A stretch of DNA of 64,000 nt, taken from contig NZ_REGA01000014.1 in the NCBI RefSeq assembly GCF_003841505.1, positions 1-64,000 on the forward strand, given 5' to 3'. The DNA is from Natrarchaeobius chitinivorans (lineage in GTDB: Archaea > Halobacteriota > Halobacteria > Halobacteriales > Natrialbaceae). The notes beneath the pieces were generated by a model that had not been told where the DNA came from, made no database searches, and saw nothing but the letters and a program-made list of their open reading frames with translations. Numbering within the stretch: position 1 is the stretch's first letter; every line of letters starts with the position of its first letter. Made by a program: the position numbers and the translations under genes. Of this stretch, positions 8,008 to 17,638 are shown one piece after another.

Positions 8008-8460
8008 ATGAGCCAAACGGATCACACCGAGCGATTCGCGGTTTCTGCGGAGAGCGAAAGCGAGACAAAGACGGTCGTCGAGGCGCGAGACTTCGAATAC
8101 GTCGTCGACGAACCCCCATCGCTGGGCGGCACGGACGACGGTCCGAACCCCGTCGAGTACCTGCTGGGAGGGTGGGCCGGCTGTCTGAACGTCGTCGTCC
8201 ACACCGTCGCCGACGAGCGAGGGATCGATATCGACGGCGTCGACATCGACGTCGAGGGCGATCTCGACCCACGAAAGCTCCTCCAGGACGCCGACGGCGT
8301 CCGAGCCGGGTTTCAGGACCTGCGCGTGACGATCGAACTCGAGTCGAACGCCGACGAGGACGAACTCGACGCGCTGACGGCGGCCGTCGAGGAACGCTGT
8401 CCGGTCGGCGACAACATCGGCAATTCGACCCCGACGGACGTGGTCATCGAGTCGACGTAA
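8008..8460 (+). CDS. OsmC family peroxide/thiol-stress protein
   Basis: 150 residues. GPNPVEYLLGGWAGCLNVVV carries the first conserved cysteine of the OsmC/Ohr fold, and CPVGDN carries the second. Such proteins reduce organic hydroperoxides with a cysteine pair. The charged Glu/Arg pattern is of the OsmC type rather than Ohr, so the substrate is uncertain. A GTG at 8005 could add one residue; ATG 8008 overlaps GAGGTG, which would serve as ribosome-binding sequence only for an upstream start, so a short leader or leaderless start is likely. Confidence 0.88.
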   Translation: MSQTDHTERFAVSAESESETKTVVEARDFEYVVDEPPSLGGTDDGPNPVEYLLGGWAGCLNVVVHTVADERGIDIDGVDIDVEGDLDPRKLLQDADGVRAGFQDLRVTIELESNADEDELDALTAAVEERCPVGDNIGNSTPTDVVIEST

Positions 8461-8596
8461 TCGCGAGCGGACGACGAAACCGCCGAGTAGATGACAAATC
8501 GCCGAGCAGTGTAGGCGGACGACGAGGAACGATCCGCTCGAGGCTCCCCTCGAGCAGTGAGCGGTTCCACCGAGAGCGACTACTGCCACTCCGTAT

Positions 8597-9307
8597 TCAG
8601 ACGGTCGTGAGCGAGCCGACGGGGGCGTCGGTTCGCCCTCGAGCGCGCTCGATGCCGTCTTCGCCGGCCGCGATGAGCGCGAAGACGCCGGCGACGTCGG
8701 CGTCGGCCGTCTCGACGATGTCCAGCAGCAGCTCCTGCGTTTCGCCCGAGCGGATGAGGTCGTCGACGACCAGCACCGACTCGCCGGCGTCGACGGCCGA
8801 TTCGGGGAGGTAGTAGGTGAGCTGGATCCCCGACTCGAGGCGCTCGCGGGCTTCGATGAACTCCTCGACGGCGGTCTCTTTGCGCTTTTTGGCGTAGGCA
8901 CATCGGGTGCCGTAGTAGCTCGCGAGGGAGGCGGCGAGCGTGATGCCGTCGGTGGCAGCGGTGAGGACGACGTCGGGACGGCCGAAGTCGAATCCGTTCG
9001 CGACGACGGGGGCGACGAGGTCGAGAAACGGCTGGTCGAAGACGGTGGCGGTGTTGTCGACGTAGCCCTCGTCGTCGACCCGGATCCGTGCGTCGAGTTC
9101 CTCCGCCAGCGCCGTCCGACCGAGGTCCTCGACGACCTCGTGTGCACGGTCGATTCCGGGGAGGACGTGACCGTTGACGTAGCGGTTGAGGTCCCCGGCC
9201 GGAAGACCCGTCGTCTCGGCCAGTTCGTCGTAGGTTCGCGTCTCCTTTAGCATCCGTAAGACGTCGACGGCCCGCAACTGGAGGGCGGCCTTCTCGGCTC
9301 TGTTCAT
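8597..9307 (-). CDS. HTH-PRTase regulator (phosphoribosyltransferase-like)
   Basis: 236 residues. An N-terminal helix-turn-helix (LRMLKETRTYDELAETTG, then LPAGDLNRYVNG) is followed by a type-I phosphoribosyltransferase fold with the PRPP-loop motif VLVVDDLIRSGET. Haloarchaea use such HTH-PRTase fusions as regulators, for example GfcR of sugar catabolism, but this protein has a different N-terminus from the GfcR I know, so I give no symbol. It may sense PRPP or a nucleotide. ATG 9307 (MNRAEKAAL) is preferred over the ATG seven codons upstream. Confidence 0.8.
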   Translation of the reverse strand: MNRAEKAALQLRAVDVLRMLKETRTYDELAETTGLPAGDLNRYVNGHVLPGIDRAHEVVEDLGRTALAEELDARIRVDDEGYVDNTATVFDQPFLDLVAPVVANGFDFGRPDVVLTAATDGITLAASLASYYGTRCAYAKKRKETAVEEFIEARERLESGIQLTYYLPESAVDAGESVLVVDDLIRSGETQELLLDIVETADADVAGVFALIAAGEDGIERARGRTDAPVGSLTTV

Positions 9308-9373
9308 GTCTGCTGTGCAGTCTTCCACAACTATGGTGGTTTCGATGTGTGGGGGCCGGCGATCTATCCATTA

Positions 9374-9421
9374 CCCTGCATCAAACCGTCCCTGCATCAG
9401 AACGTCCCTGCATCGAAACGC
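9374..9421. repeat. tandem repeat, 3 units of 16 nt
   Basis: Three consecutive units of the form CCCTGCATCRRAMCGY at 9374, 9390 and 9406. They lie between the divergently transcribed PRTase regulator and YihY gene, so they sit in a likely control region. Confidence 0.85.
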
Positions 9422-9512
9422 CGTCTGAACGACGCTCACCGCGAGCCACCAGGGGTGCTTCACCGAGTCGTGCCGGCCCAAGCGATTTCCGTGACGGCGT
9501 CGACCTCGAGTC

Positions 9513-10367
9513 ATGGCCGACTCGGGTCCGTTCACGCTGGTGCGTGAGGTCGCGGCCGTCGCGCGCGAACACCAGATCAGCGTCAAGTCCGCGGGACTCG
9601 CCTACCACGCGTTCAACACGCTCGTTCCGTTGATCATCCTGTTGCTCGTCGGCGTTACCCTTCTGGACTCGCTCGAGCCGCTGGTCGAGGCGCTCGAGGC
9701 GGCGAGCGGGCTCGAGGGGATGGTGACGGACAGCGGGATGGACGAAGTTGCCGATGGGAGCGTCGATCGGACCCGCGCGGCGCTGCTCGCGCTCGTGGTG
9801 TTGCTGTGGAGCGCGACGCGGCTGTTTCAGGCGGTCAACAGCGCGTTCACTGACGTGTACGGCTCCCGCCGAGACGTGTCGTACGTGAGCGCGGCGACGA
9901 CCGTCACGATCGTGACGATCGTCAACACCGTACTGGTGACGGCGACGATCGCTGCCGGCGTCGCGCTGGTCAGCGTCGTCGGCGTGAGTTTCTCGGTGCT
10001 CGTCGACGGCGTTCCGGCGGCGATCGTCAGCACCGTCGGCCTCGTGGTGGTTCTGACCGTGGTTTTCGTTCCGATGTACTACCTCTTTCCCCAGCCCGAC
10101 GTCTCGCTCCGGGAGGTGATTCCGGGGACGGTTTTCGCCGCCCTCTCCTGGACCGTGCTGGCCGTCGGATTCCGGATCTACGTGGCGACCTCCGAGAGCG
10201 TCGCCCTCTTCGGAATCCTCGGCGCGGTCTTGCTCGTGTTGACGTGGGTCTACCTCGGTGGTCTCTGTCTCCTGCTCGGTGCCGTCCTGAACGCCGTTCT
10301 CGGCGGACACGTCGATCCCGAAGAGGGCTGGATTCCGATGCGGGACGTCTGGTCGAAGTACGCGTGA
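9513..10367 (+). CDS. YihY/BrkB-family inner-membrane protein
   Basis: 284 residues with about six membrane segments. Starts with VREVAAVAREHQISVKSAGLAYHAFNTLVPLI, of which VKSAGLAYHAFNTLVPLI is the signature of the YihY/virulence factor BrkB family. The central part has the family pattern SATRLFQAVNSAFTDVY, and the C-terminus has WVYLGGLCLLLGAVLNA. The old RNase BN assignment of this family is not correct; its real role is unknown. Divergent from the PRTase regulator. No partner is visible. Confidence 0.88.
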   Translation: MADSGPFTLVREVAAVAREHQISVKSAGLAYHAFNTLVPLIILLLVGVTLLDSLEPLVEALEAASGLEGMVTDSGMDEVADGSVDRTRAALLALVVLLWSATRLFQAVNSAFTDVYGSRRDVSYVSAATTVTIVTIVNTVLVTATIAAGVALVSVVGVSFSVLVDGVPAAIVSTVGLVVVLTVVFVPMYYLFPQPDVSLREVIPGTVFAALSWTVLAVGFRIYVATSESVALFGILGAVLLVLTWVYLGGLCLLLGAVLNAVLGGHVDPEEGWIPMRDVWSKYA

Positions 10368-10428
10368 CCGGATCGTTCACCGAGACGGACCGATGCTTTC
10401 TATCAGGCCGAACCCGTAGGGGCGATGA

Positions 10429-13359
10429 ATGGTCTCCGAATCGGCCATCGGAAACGGTCAGCTTCTCGTCGCGGGAGTCGACGGGCCGGACGCGGACGCT
10501 GCGCTGGCCGAGGTTTCGAGCGATCGAACCCCGAACGCCACGAATACCGACGCTGACGCGGGAACCGTGACGACCGTCTCGAGTCTGGACGCGGCGCTCG
10601 AGTGTCTCGACGACCGGTCGGTCGTGTGCGTCCTGACCGGCCAGGAACTAGCCGACGGGACCGGCCTCGAGTTGCTCGAGGCGATCCGAGAACGGGATCG
10701 AACCCTGCCGGTCGTTCTCGCGCCCGCCGACGGGGACGAATCCCTCGCGAGCGAAGCAATCGCGGCCGGTGTGACGGAGTACGTCCCCGCAGACCGGCGA
10801 CCGTCCGAACTGGCAGGGGCGCTCGAGCGAGCGCTCGACGCCGGGCGACGGCGGCGGGCCCGGCGCTCTCGAGCCCGCGGGTTCCAGGCCATCTTCGACG
10901 AGTCGGCGGCTCCGTCGTGGCTCCTCGAACCCGACGGGTGCGTTCGACGGGCCAACGAGGCTGCACTCGAGGTGGTCGACGCCGACGCCGACGGCCGCCC
11001 GTTCGAAACCCTGTCGCTGTGGGCGGGGATCGACGGCGGCCGAGCGACGATTCGCGACGCGGTCGAAACGGCGGCCGCCGGCGACGTCGTCCACCGGGAA
11101 CTGAGGCGAACAGCCGCCGAAGGCGACGTCGTCGACGGAGCCGGAACGCGTCCCCTCGAGATGACGATCCGGCCCGTTCGCGACGACGCGGGGACGATCG
11201 TTTCGCTGATCGCACGCGTCGAGGACGTCACCGAACGCGTCGGGCTCGAGGCGGAACTGCGCGAGTCCGAGGAGCTCCACCGAGTCACGCTCAATCACAT
11301 GACCGACACGGTCCTCGTGACGGACGACGACGGCGAGTTCACGTACGTCTGTCCGAACGTCCACTTCATCTTCGGTTACGACGACGAGGAGATCCACGAG
11401 ATGGGGACGATCGACGAACTGCTCGGCCCGGATCTGTTCGATCGCGACGAGCTCGCCGCGGAGGGTGTCCTGACCAACGTCGAGTGTACGGCGACCGACA
11501 AGGCCGGGCAGGAACACACGCTGCTCGTGAACGTCCGCGAAGTGTCGATTCAGGGCGGGACGGTGCTGTACAGCTGTCGCGACGTCACGAAACGAAAACA
11601 GCGCGAAGAGGCACTCACCGCTTTGCATCGGACGACCCGGAAACTGCTCTACGCCGAAACCGGCCGCGAGATCGCGGAACTCGTCGTCGAGGACACAGCG
11701 GACGTTCTCGATCTCGAGGCGAGTGCCGTCTACCGGTTCGACGCGGACGAGAACCTCCTTCGGCCGGTCACACACTCGCCGGGAATGGCGGAGTTACACG
11801 GCCCCTTGCCGGTCCACCGCGCCGGTGACGAGAGCGCCGTCGCTGGCGTGTTCGTCGAGGGAGAGAGCCGATTCGTCGGAGATGTCGCCGACTCGCCGGC
11901 GCTTTCGAATCCGACGACGGACGTACGGAGCGCGGCGTTCGTTCCGCTCGGCGACCACGGCGTGTTCGTCGCGGGCTCTGCAACGGCCGACGCGTTCGAC
12001 GAAATCGCTCGCGAGCTGGCCGACCTGCTCGCGGCGACGGTCGAGGCCGCACTCGATCGGGTGGAACGAGAGCGAACGCTTCGCGAACGCGATCGTGAAC
12101 TCAAACGACGGAACCGGCAGCTCACCCGTCTCAACGGGATCAACGAACTCATCCGCGAGATCGACGCCGCGCTGGTCCGGGCCGAAACGCGTCCGGAGAT
12201 CGAACGGGCGGTGTGTGACCGACTCACCGCCGCAGACCGGTTCTCGTTCGCCTGGATCGGTGCGTCCGACGTCGCCGGCGAACGCCTCGAGTTGCGTGCC
12301 CACGGCGGCCCACAGCGGGGACGGGAGTACCTCGAGACGATCTCGTTTTCACTCGACGGCGGATCGGCGGAGCCAGCGATGCGGGCGGTGACTGAAGACG
12401 AGGTCGTGTCCGTCCCGAACGTCGTCGACGGACTGCACGATCACGCCTGGCGCGGGGAGGCGCTCGCGGCGGAGTACCAGTCGGTTCTCGCCGTCCCGCT
12501 CTCTTACGACGAATTTACGTACGGCGTGTTGACGGTGTACGCCGACCGGCCGGACGCGTTCGACGACGTGACCCGGACCGTCTTCGAAGAACTGGCCGAG
12601 ACGATCGCCTCCGCGATCGCGGCGGTCGAACGCAAGAGCGCGCTCCTGTCGAACGCGAGCAACCGTCTCGAGTTCGCGGTTCGGGACGAAGCGTTCGTCT
12701 TTACACGCCTCGCTCGACGCGCCGACTGTTCGCTCGCGTTCGACGGCGGCGTTCGACAGCACGAGGACGGGACGACGGTGTTCGCAACCGTCGACGGGGC
12801 TTCGGCGTCCGACGTCGTCACAGCAGCCGCAGGTCTCGTCGCCGTCGAGGACGCGAAAGTCGTAAGCACCGGCCACGACGCGGGCGGAGACGCCGTTCAA
12901 GGAACCGTTCGGATCCAGCTGACGCGACCGTTTTTCGCCGTTCAACTCGCCGATCACGGCATCGTGTTACAGCGGGTCGAGGCGACGCCGTCGTCGGCAC
13001 GGCTCGTCGTGGACGTTCCGAGTTCCGTCGACGTCCAGGGGAGCGTCGACGTCGTCTCGAGCGCGTTCGAGGACGTCGAACTCCGATCGAAGCGGACGGT
13101 CGAGCGAACGACCCCGCGGGACGTTCAGATGGAGATTCTCGAGCGACTGACGGACCGCCAGCTCGAGGTCGTCCAGCTCGCGTACTACGGTGGCTATTTC
13201 GAGTCACCGCGGTCCCGGACAGGCGAAGAGATCGCAGACACGCTCGACATCTCACCGGCGGCGTTCTACCGACACGTCCGCGCAGTCCAGCGAAAACTCT
13301 TCTCGGTGGTGTTCGAGGAAGCCGACGGTCCGGCGACCGTTTCCCAGGGGGTTGAATAG
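10429..13359 (+). CDS. large bacterio-opsin-activator-like sensor/regulator
   Basis: 976 residues. Order: a receiver-like domain (about 1-145), two PAS domains (about 150-275 and 285-395), two GAF domains (about 400-545 and 575-735), a Bat/BAT-associated domain (about 745-890) and a C-terminal HTH-10 (about 900-955) with LTDRQLEVVQLAYYGGYFESPR, the signature of Bat-type regulators. In the receiver-like part the phosphorylatable Asp position reads CVLTGQELADG, with Thr where Asp is expected, so it looks like a pseudo-receiver. It should sense redox, light or small molecules in the cytoplasm and bind DNA directly. The target is unknown. Confidence 0.88.
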   Translation: MVSESAIGNGQLLVAGVDGPDADAALAEVSSDRTPNATNTDADAGTVTTVSSLDAALECLDDRSVVCVLTGQELADGTGLELLEAIRERDRTLPVVLAPADGDESLASEAIAAGVTEYVPADRRPSELAGALERALDAGRRRRARRSRARGFQAIFDESAAPSWLLEPDGCVRRANEAALEVVDADADGRPFETLSLWAGIDGGRATIRDAVETAAAGDVVHRELRRTAAEGDVVDGAGTRPLEMTIRPVRDDAGTIVSLIARVEDVTERVGLEAELRESEELHRVTLNHMTDTVLVTDDDGEFTYVCPNVHFIFGYDDEEIHEMGTIDELLGPDLFDRDELAAEGVLTNVECTATDKAGQEHTLLVNVREVSIQGGTVLYSCRDVTKRKQREEALTALHRTTRKLLYAETGREIAELVVEDTADVLDLEASAVYRFDADENLLRPVTHSPGMAELHGPLPVHRAGDESAVAGVFVEGESRFVGDVADSPALSNPTTDVRSAAFVPLGDHGVFVAGSATADAFDEIARELADLLAATVEAALDRVERERTLRERDRELKRRNRQLTRLNGINELIREIDAALVRAETRPEIERAVCDRLTAADRFSFAWIGASDVAGERLELRAHGGPQRGREYLETISFSLDGGSAEPAMRAVTEDEVVSVPNVVDGLHDHAWRGEALAAEYQSVLAVPLSYDEFTYGVLTVYADRPDAFDDVTRTVFEELAETIASAIAAVERKSALLSNASNRLEFAVRDEAFVFTRLARRADCSLAFDGGVRQHEDGTTVFATVDGASASDVVTAAAGLVAVEDAKVVSTGHDAGGDAVQGTVRIQLTRPFFAVQLADHGIVLQRVEATPSSARLVVDVPSSVDVQGSVDVVSSAFEDVELRSKRTVERTTPRDVQMEILERLTDRQLEVVQLAYYGGYFESPRSRTGEEIADTLDISPAAFYRHVRAVQRKLFSVVFEEADGPATVSQGVE

Positions 13360-13404
13360 TGAACCCCTTGCGATCGTCGACGCTAGTTATCTGACGAATA
13401 ACCT

Positions 13405-13430
13405 CATCTTAATATCCCTAATATTCCTAG
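13405..13430 (+). promoter_or_regulatory. AT-rich promoter with repeated TAATATYCC
   Basis: Two near-identical boxes, TAATATCCC (13410-13418) and TAATATTCC (13419-13427), in an otherwise GC-rich region. They probably form the TATA element for the zinc-ribbon gene at 13475 and the following glutamate dehydrogenase. Confidence 0.5.
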
Positions 13431-13474
13431 ATGCGACGACCGCTGCGATTCCGAATCGCTCGTCGTACGCACCT

Positions 13475-13615
13475 ATGAAAGACGTTCAACTCGATCCCGA
13501 GGAGGAATCGACCTACGAGTGTTTCGGTTGTGGAACCGTCGTCGACGCAGTGGCCGCCAGGACGTGTCCGAAGTGTGGCGCTGACATGCGTAATCGACGG
13601 ACACCGATCGAGTAG
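13475..13615 (+). CDS. small rubrerythrin-like zinc-ribbon protein
   Basis: 46 residues: [20 protein letters not shown] at the N-terminus, then a second CPKCG. Two CxxC pairs form a rubredoxin-like zinc ribbon. It is of the type annotated in haloarchaea as rubrerythrin-like domain protein. It stops 1 nt before the gdhB start, so the two genes are likely one transcript. Function unknown; a redox or regulatory partner of the dehydrogenase is possible but unproven. Confidence 0.85.
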   Translation: MKDVQLDPEEESTYECFGCGTVVDAVAARTCPKCGADMRNRRTPIE

Positions 13616-13616
13616 T

Positions 13617-14927
13617 ATGGTATCTGAACAGCGTTCTTCATCCCACGACGAGCGGTCGGCATCGTCGAACACTGAACCCGAAACCGCCCTCGAGACGGCG
13701 CGACGACAGCTCGTGCGCGCCGGGTCGAACCTCGAGATCGACGACGCGATCCTCGAGCGACTTCGCCACCCGACGGCCGTCCACGAGGTGACCGTCCCGC
13801 TCGAGCGCGACGACGGTTCGGTCGACGTGTTCACCGGCTTTCGCGCCCGCCACGACAGCGTTCGAGGACCGTACAAGGGTGGCCTTCGATACCACCCGGA
13901 CGTCACCCGCGACGAGTGCGTCGGGCTGGCGATGTGGATGACCTGGAAGTGTGCGGTCATGGATCTCCCCTTCGGTGGGGCGAAAGGTGGGATCGTCGTC
14001 GATCCAAAATCGTTGAGCGCCGACGAGAAGGAGCGACTCACGCGGCGATTTACCCAGGAAGTCCGGGCGGTGATCGGTCCGACGGTCGACATCCCTGCCC
14101 CGGACATGGGAACCGACCCGCAGACGATGGCGTGGCTGATGGACGCCTACAGCATGCAGGAAGGGGAGACGATGCCCGGCGTCGTCACGGGAAAGCCGCC
14201 CGCGATCGGTGGCTCCCAGGGGAGAGAAGAAGCTCCCGGCCGGAGCGTCGCCATCGTCACGCGCGAGACGTGTGAGTACTACGAGTACCCGCTTTCGGAG
14301 ACGACGGTCGCGGTACAGGGCTTCGGTAGCGTCGGAGCCAACGCGGCCCGTCTGCTCGAGAAGTGGGGGGCGACCGTCGTCGCGGTCAGCGACGTCAACG
14401 GCGGAATTTACGATCCCGACGGTCTCGAGGTCGCGGCGATCCCCTCTCACGACGAGGAGCCGGAAGCGGTCACCCGCTATGCGGAGGAAACCGACGTCGA
14501 CCGGTTGTCGAACGCGGAACTGCTCGAACTCGACGTCGACGTGCTCGTTCCGGCTGCGGTCGGAAACGTCCTCACCGAGGACAACGCGGCCGCGGTCGAG
14601 GCCGACCTCATCGTCGAGGGAGCCAACGGTCCGACAACGTTCGCCGCCGACGCCATCCTCGAGGAACGAGGGATCGAGGTGATTCCCGACATCCTCGCCA
14701 ACGCCGGCGGCGTGACGGTGAGTTACTTCGAGTGGCTACAGGACATCAACCGCCGTCGGTGGACCCTCGACCGAGTCCACGAGGAACTCGAGGCAGAGAT
14801 GATCGCGGCCTGGGATGCGGTTCGTGAGGAGGTCGAAGATCGAGACATTACCTGGCGCGACGGTGCGTACGTCGTCGCGCTCTCCCGAATCGCCGAAGCC
14901 CACGAGATTAGAGGACTCTGGCCCTGA
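13617..14927 (+). CDS. gdhB: glutamate dehydrogenase (Glu/Leu/Phe/Val family)
   Basis: 436 residues. Glutamate-binding and catalytic core: [12 protein letters not shown], then [16 protein letters not shown] with the catalytic lysine; the NAD(P)-binding domain has [14 protein letters not shown]. It interconverts 2-oxoglutarate plus ammonia and glutamate. I chose ATG 13617 (MVSEQRSSS), because the longer frame runs through the preceding zinc-ribbon gene. The N-terminus carries a Ser/Glu-rich extension of about 20 residues. The cofactor cannot be fixed by eye. Its TGA stop lies inside a TGATACGG repeat end. Confidence 0.93.
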   Translation: MVSEQRSSSHDERSASSNTEPETALETARRQLVRAGSNLEIDDAILERLRHPTAVHEVTVPLERDDGSVDVFTGFRARHDSVRGPYKGGLRYHPDVTRDECVGLAMWMTWKCAVMDLPFGGAKGGIVVDPKSLSADEKERLTRRFTQEVRAVIGPTVDIPAPDMGTDPQTMAWLMDAYSMQEGETMPGVVTGKPPAIGGSQGREEAPGRSVAIVTRETCEYYEYPLSETTVAVQGFGSVGANAARLLEKWGATVVAVSDVNGGIYDPDGLEVAAIPSHDEEPEAVTRYAEETDVDRLSNAELLELDVDVLVPAAVGNVLTEDNAAAVEADLIVEGANGPTTFAADAILEERGIEVIPDILANAGGVTVSYFEWLQDINRRRWTLDRVHEELEAEMIAAWDAVREEVEDRDITWRDGAYVVALSRIAEAHEIRGLWP

Positions 14928-14951
14928 TACGGTTGTAGTCCGTTACTGTCC
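14925..14951. repeat. partial palindromic element (family 1) at gdhB stop
   Basis: Begins TGATACGG, where TGA is the gdhB stop codon, followed by TTGTAGTCCG and TTACTGTCC. It matches one end of the family with an insertion of about 10 nt. No clear right end is found, so it is a degraded or partial copy. Confidence 0.5.
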
Positions 14952-15088
14952 GTCTCGACCTGTCACGGAATCGCCGAACCGCTCTCTTTCGTCCGATTAT
15001 CGTCCGATCGGTAGGGTCGGCTTCGCGACCGTTCGACGTTGCACCGAGTGAAAGGGTGCCTTTCGGTTGAAGAGGGTCGTGAACGTAG

Positions 15089-15850
15089 GTGGGAGCCGTG
15101 TCCGCGAACGGATCGATCACCATCGTGCCCAGCGTCCACTTCTCCGTGAGCCACTGCCGCCGCGTTCGATCCGCCATCCGCGACGAGGACCCCGATCTCG
15201 TCGCGGTCGAACTCGGCGCGTCCCGGTACGAGTACGTCGACCGGGACGCCGACCCGGTGGTTTTCGATCTCGCTCGAGCGGTTGCACCGGCTCCGGCGGC
15301 CGCCTATGCCGCCGTTCGGGCGCTCCAGCGGACGGTCGTCCGCCTCTACGGGTTCGACCTCGAGACGACCGACATGGGCGTCGCGATCGAAACCGCCGCG
15401 GAACTGGACGCCAACGTCGCCCTCGTGGACGATCCGATCGAAGAGACGTTTTCCGGGATCGTCGGTGGAGTCAGCCTGACGACGCTCCCGCGGATACTCC
15501 GCCGGCTGATGCGCTCGAGGCGGGCCGAGCGGATCGAACCGTCGAACGCGACACTGCTTGCGCCGGGTGAGATCGAGTCGGGCGAAGACGTTCGGCCGAT
15601 GATCGACCGCCTCCGGCGGCTCGTCCCCAACGTCGCCGAGGTGTTGATCGACCGGCGGGATCGCGCCATGGCCGAGCGTCTCCACGCCCTCCGGCTGGAG
15701 GGGTACGACGTCGTCGCGGTCGTCGGCGTCGCCCACCACGACGGCATTCGCCGCCGCCTCGAGGGCCTCGAATCCCGGGCGGACGTGCGAGACGTCACCG
15801 TCCCGATCCGCTCGCCCTCGGGCTCTCCCGAACGGATACTAGTCGACTGA
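15089..15850 (+). CDS. TraB/PrgY-family domain protein
   Basis: 253 residues. VPSVHFSVSHCRRVRSAI at the N-terminus and RDRAMAERLHAL followed by VVAVVGVAHHDGI near the C-terminus match the TraB/PrgY fold with its GxxHxxGI motif. The family relates to bacterial pheromone-inhibition proteins and TIKI-like proteases; archaeal members have unknown substrates. The start is GTG 15089; another GTG three codons inside is possible. The usual C-terminal membrane segments of longer members are absent, so this is a short form. Confidence 0.75.
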   Translation: MGAVSANGSITIVPSVHFSVSHCRRVRSAIRDEDPDLVAVELGASRYEYVDRDADPVVFDLARAVAPAPAAAYAAVRALQRTVVRLYGFDLETTDMGVAIETAAELDANVALVDDPIEETFSGIVGGVSLTTLPRILRRLMRSRRAERIEPSNATLLAPGEIESGEDVRPMIDRLRRLVPNVAEVLIDRRDRAMAERLHALRLEGYDVVAVVGVAHHDGIRRRLEGLESRADVRDVTVPIRSPSGSPERILVD

Positions 15851-15927
15851 CCTCGGCCAGCCGAAGCAGTATCGCCCCTCGGCCAGCCGAAGCAGTATCG
15901 CCCCTCGGCCAGCCGAGCCACATCGCC
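15851..15927. repeat. tandem repeat, 3 units of 25-26 nt
   Basis: Units starting CCTCGGCCAGCCGA at 15851, 15877 and 15903. The first two 26-nt units are identical and the third has a few changes. They lie between the convergent stops of the TraB-type gene and the phosphoribosyltransferase gene. Confidence 0.9.
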
Positions 15928-15956
15928 CCTCGAGCACTGGAAGGGGCCGTGGCGAG

Positions 15957-16586
15957 TCACCGATCGCCGTCGAGATATTCGATCGCCTCCCGATCGCTCA
16001 CCTGCCCGAAATCGCGGTAGTACTGGCCGACCGCGCGGAAGTCCGCCGGCGTCCGGAGGGCGATCACCGCGTCCGCCTCGGACTCGAGCGAGTCGACGGT
16101 TCCGGGAGAGCCGACCGGGACCGCGAGCATCACGTGATCGGCTCCCCTCTCTCGAACCTCTCGAAGACAGGCCGTCGCAGTCGCGCCGGTGGCCACGCCG
16201 TCGTCGACGACGACCACTCGCGTTCCCTCGAGATCGGGCATGCCGTCGGAGTCGCGATACCGATCCGCCTTCTTTCGCGCGTTTTCGGACTCTTCTGCCC
16301 GGCTATCCTCGAGGTAGGAATCGGAGACTCCCAGCCGATCGACGAGGTCGTCGTTGAGCCAGACGGTGCCGTCGCTTCCGACCGCGCCCAGCGCGAGTTC
16401 GGGGTTGTTCGGCGCGCCCATCTTCCGTGCGACCACGACGTCGAGTTCCGCTCCGAGGGCGTCCGCGACCGGCCGGGCGACCGGCAACGCCCCTCGAGGG
16501 ATACCGAGGACGACGTCGGCCGCGACGCCGCGGCGCTCGAGTTCCGCTGCGAGTCGTTCGCCCGCGTCGGATCTGTCCGCGAACAT
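15957..16586 (-). CDS. phosphoribosyltransferase
   Basis: 209 residues. Has the PRPP-binding motif VVVVDDGVATGAT and an upstream core GIPRGALPVARPVADALG typical of small predicted phosphoribosyltransferases of the ComF/PRTase-like family found next to hydrolases. A 30-residue insert (VSDSYLEDSRAEESENA) is the flexible hood. The acceptor base is not predictable from the motif. Its start lies 174 nt from the divergent NAD(P)HX dehydratase gene. Confidence 0.82.
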   Translation of the reverse strand: MFADRSDAGERLAAELERRGVAADVVLGIPRGALPVARPVADALGAELDVVVARKMGAPNNPELALGAVGSDGTVWLNDDLVDRLGVSDSYLEDSRAEESENARKKADRYRDSDGMPDLEGTRVVVVDDGVATGATATACLREVRERGADHVMLAVPVGSPGTVDSLESEADAVIALRTPADFRAVGQYYRDFGQVSDREAIEYLDGDR

Positions 16587-16760
16587 AGTCCGACGGAGCT
16601 ACGACGGCCAGCCACTATACTGTTGGCAGTCGACGAGGGCGGACGGGCACACTCGAGTCCGGACGGCGCTGATATCGCCTATCGGATTCCGTCAGGTTCG
16701 CCGACTCGGGCAGGAGTACGCCAGCCGAACGTCTACCGGCGATCGGTCGCGACGGTTCCT

Positions 16761-17537
16761 ATGGCACGCCTCCAGCGAACGCTCTCGAACGTCGCCGAGG
16801 AAACGGGACAGGACAACGGACGCGTCGGCATCGTCGGCGGAAGTATCGCGTATCCGAACCAGCCCGCGCTCGTCGGACGTGCTGCACTCCGGACGGGATC
16901 CGATCACGTCCGGGCGCTCGTTTCCGAGCCGATCCACGGTATCGTCGCGAGCCAGTCGCCGAACCTGCTGGTGGATCGGTACCCCGGCGAACGGTTCGGG
17001 GAGAGTGCCCTCGAGCGTACCCGCGAGATGGCCGAGTGGGCCGACGCGTTCGCGATCGGCCCGGGACTCACCGACGCCGACGGCGAAGCCGTCCGCGAGG
17101 CCATCGACGCCGCCGCCGTTCCGACCGTCGTCGACGCGCTCGCGATCGAACCCGGACTCGAGGCAGATCTCACGAACGCGATACTCACCCCGAGTGGCTC
17201 GGAGGACGGGCCGATATACGACGCCTACGGCTCGCTCGAGTCGTTTTCGACGGAAACGGGGGCGGTCATCACGCTGACCGGAGACGTCGACGAAATCGTC
17301 GCCGGTGGCGAGCGACTGCACAACGAAACGGGAACCTCGGCGCTTTCGGTCGCCGGAACGGGCGATACGCTCGTCGGGATCGTCGCATCGTTGCTCGGCC
17401 AGGGGATGAGTCGGCGCGAGGCCGCCGAACTCGGGGCGTGGATCCTCGGCAAGACCGGCGAACTCGCGACGGCCGAGTACGGCCCCGGCGTCATCGCGAC
17501 GGACGTGATCGAGCGAATCCCGGACACGATCAGGTAG
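16761..17537 (+). CDS. nnrD: ADP-dependent NAD(P)H-hydrate dehydratase
   Basis: 258 residues, ribokinase-like YjeF C-terminal fold. GRVGIVGGSIAYPNQPALVG is the N-terminal phosphate loop region; AGTGDTLVGI holds the catalytic Asp. It repairs damaged NADHX/NADPHX using ADP. The usual epimerase half (YjeF N-terminal, NnrE) is not fused. The ATG at 16761 is used, because the longer upstream frame crosses the neighbouring gene. Length is slightly below the usual 270-290. Confidence 0.87.
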   Translation: MARLQRTLSNVAEETGQDNGRVGIVGGSIAYPNQPALVGRAALRTGSDHVRALVSEPIHGIVASQSPNLLVDRYPGERFGESALERTREMAEWADAFAIGPGLTDADGEAVREAIDAAAVPTVVDALAIEPGLEADLTNAILTPSGSEDGPIYDAYGSLESFSTETGAVITLTGDVDEIVAGGERLHNETGTSALSVAGTGDTLVGIVASLLGQGMSRREAAELGAWILGKTGELATAEYGPGVIATDVIERIPDTIR

Positions 17538-17638
17538 CCGACTGTACGTCACTCCTTTCCGTCACGATCCGGTGGAAGTGACACTGTCTGCTGGTTGTCC
17601 GCTCCTTATCCACTCCGCAGTAATTAGATGTAATTAGC

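Noticed and set aside
10602-11828. Long open frames on other frames of the Bat-like gene (for example 10602-11828 and 10648-11775)
   Set aside because: They are Arg/Ser/Pro-rich shadow frames created by the high G+C content and lack acidic, haloarchaeal composition.
16134-16760. N-terminal extension of the NAD(P)HX dehydratase
   Set aside because: The open frame reaches back through the phosphoribosyltransferase gene in antisense. The protein core starts at 16761 with a normal family N-terminus.
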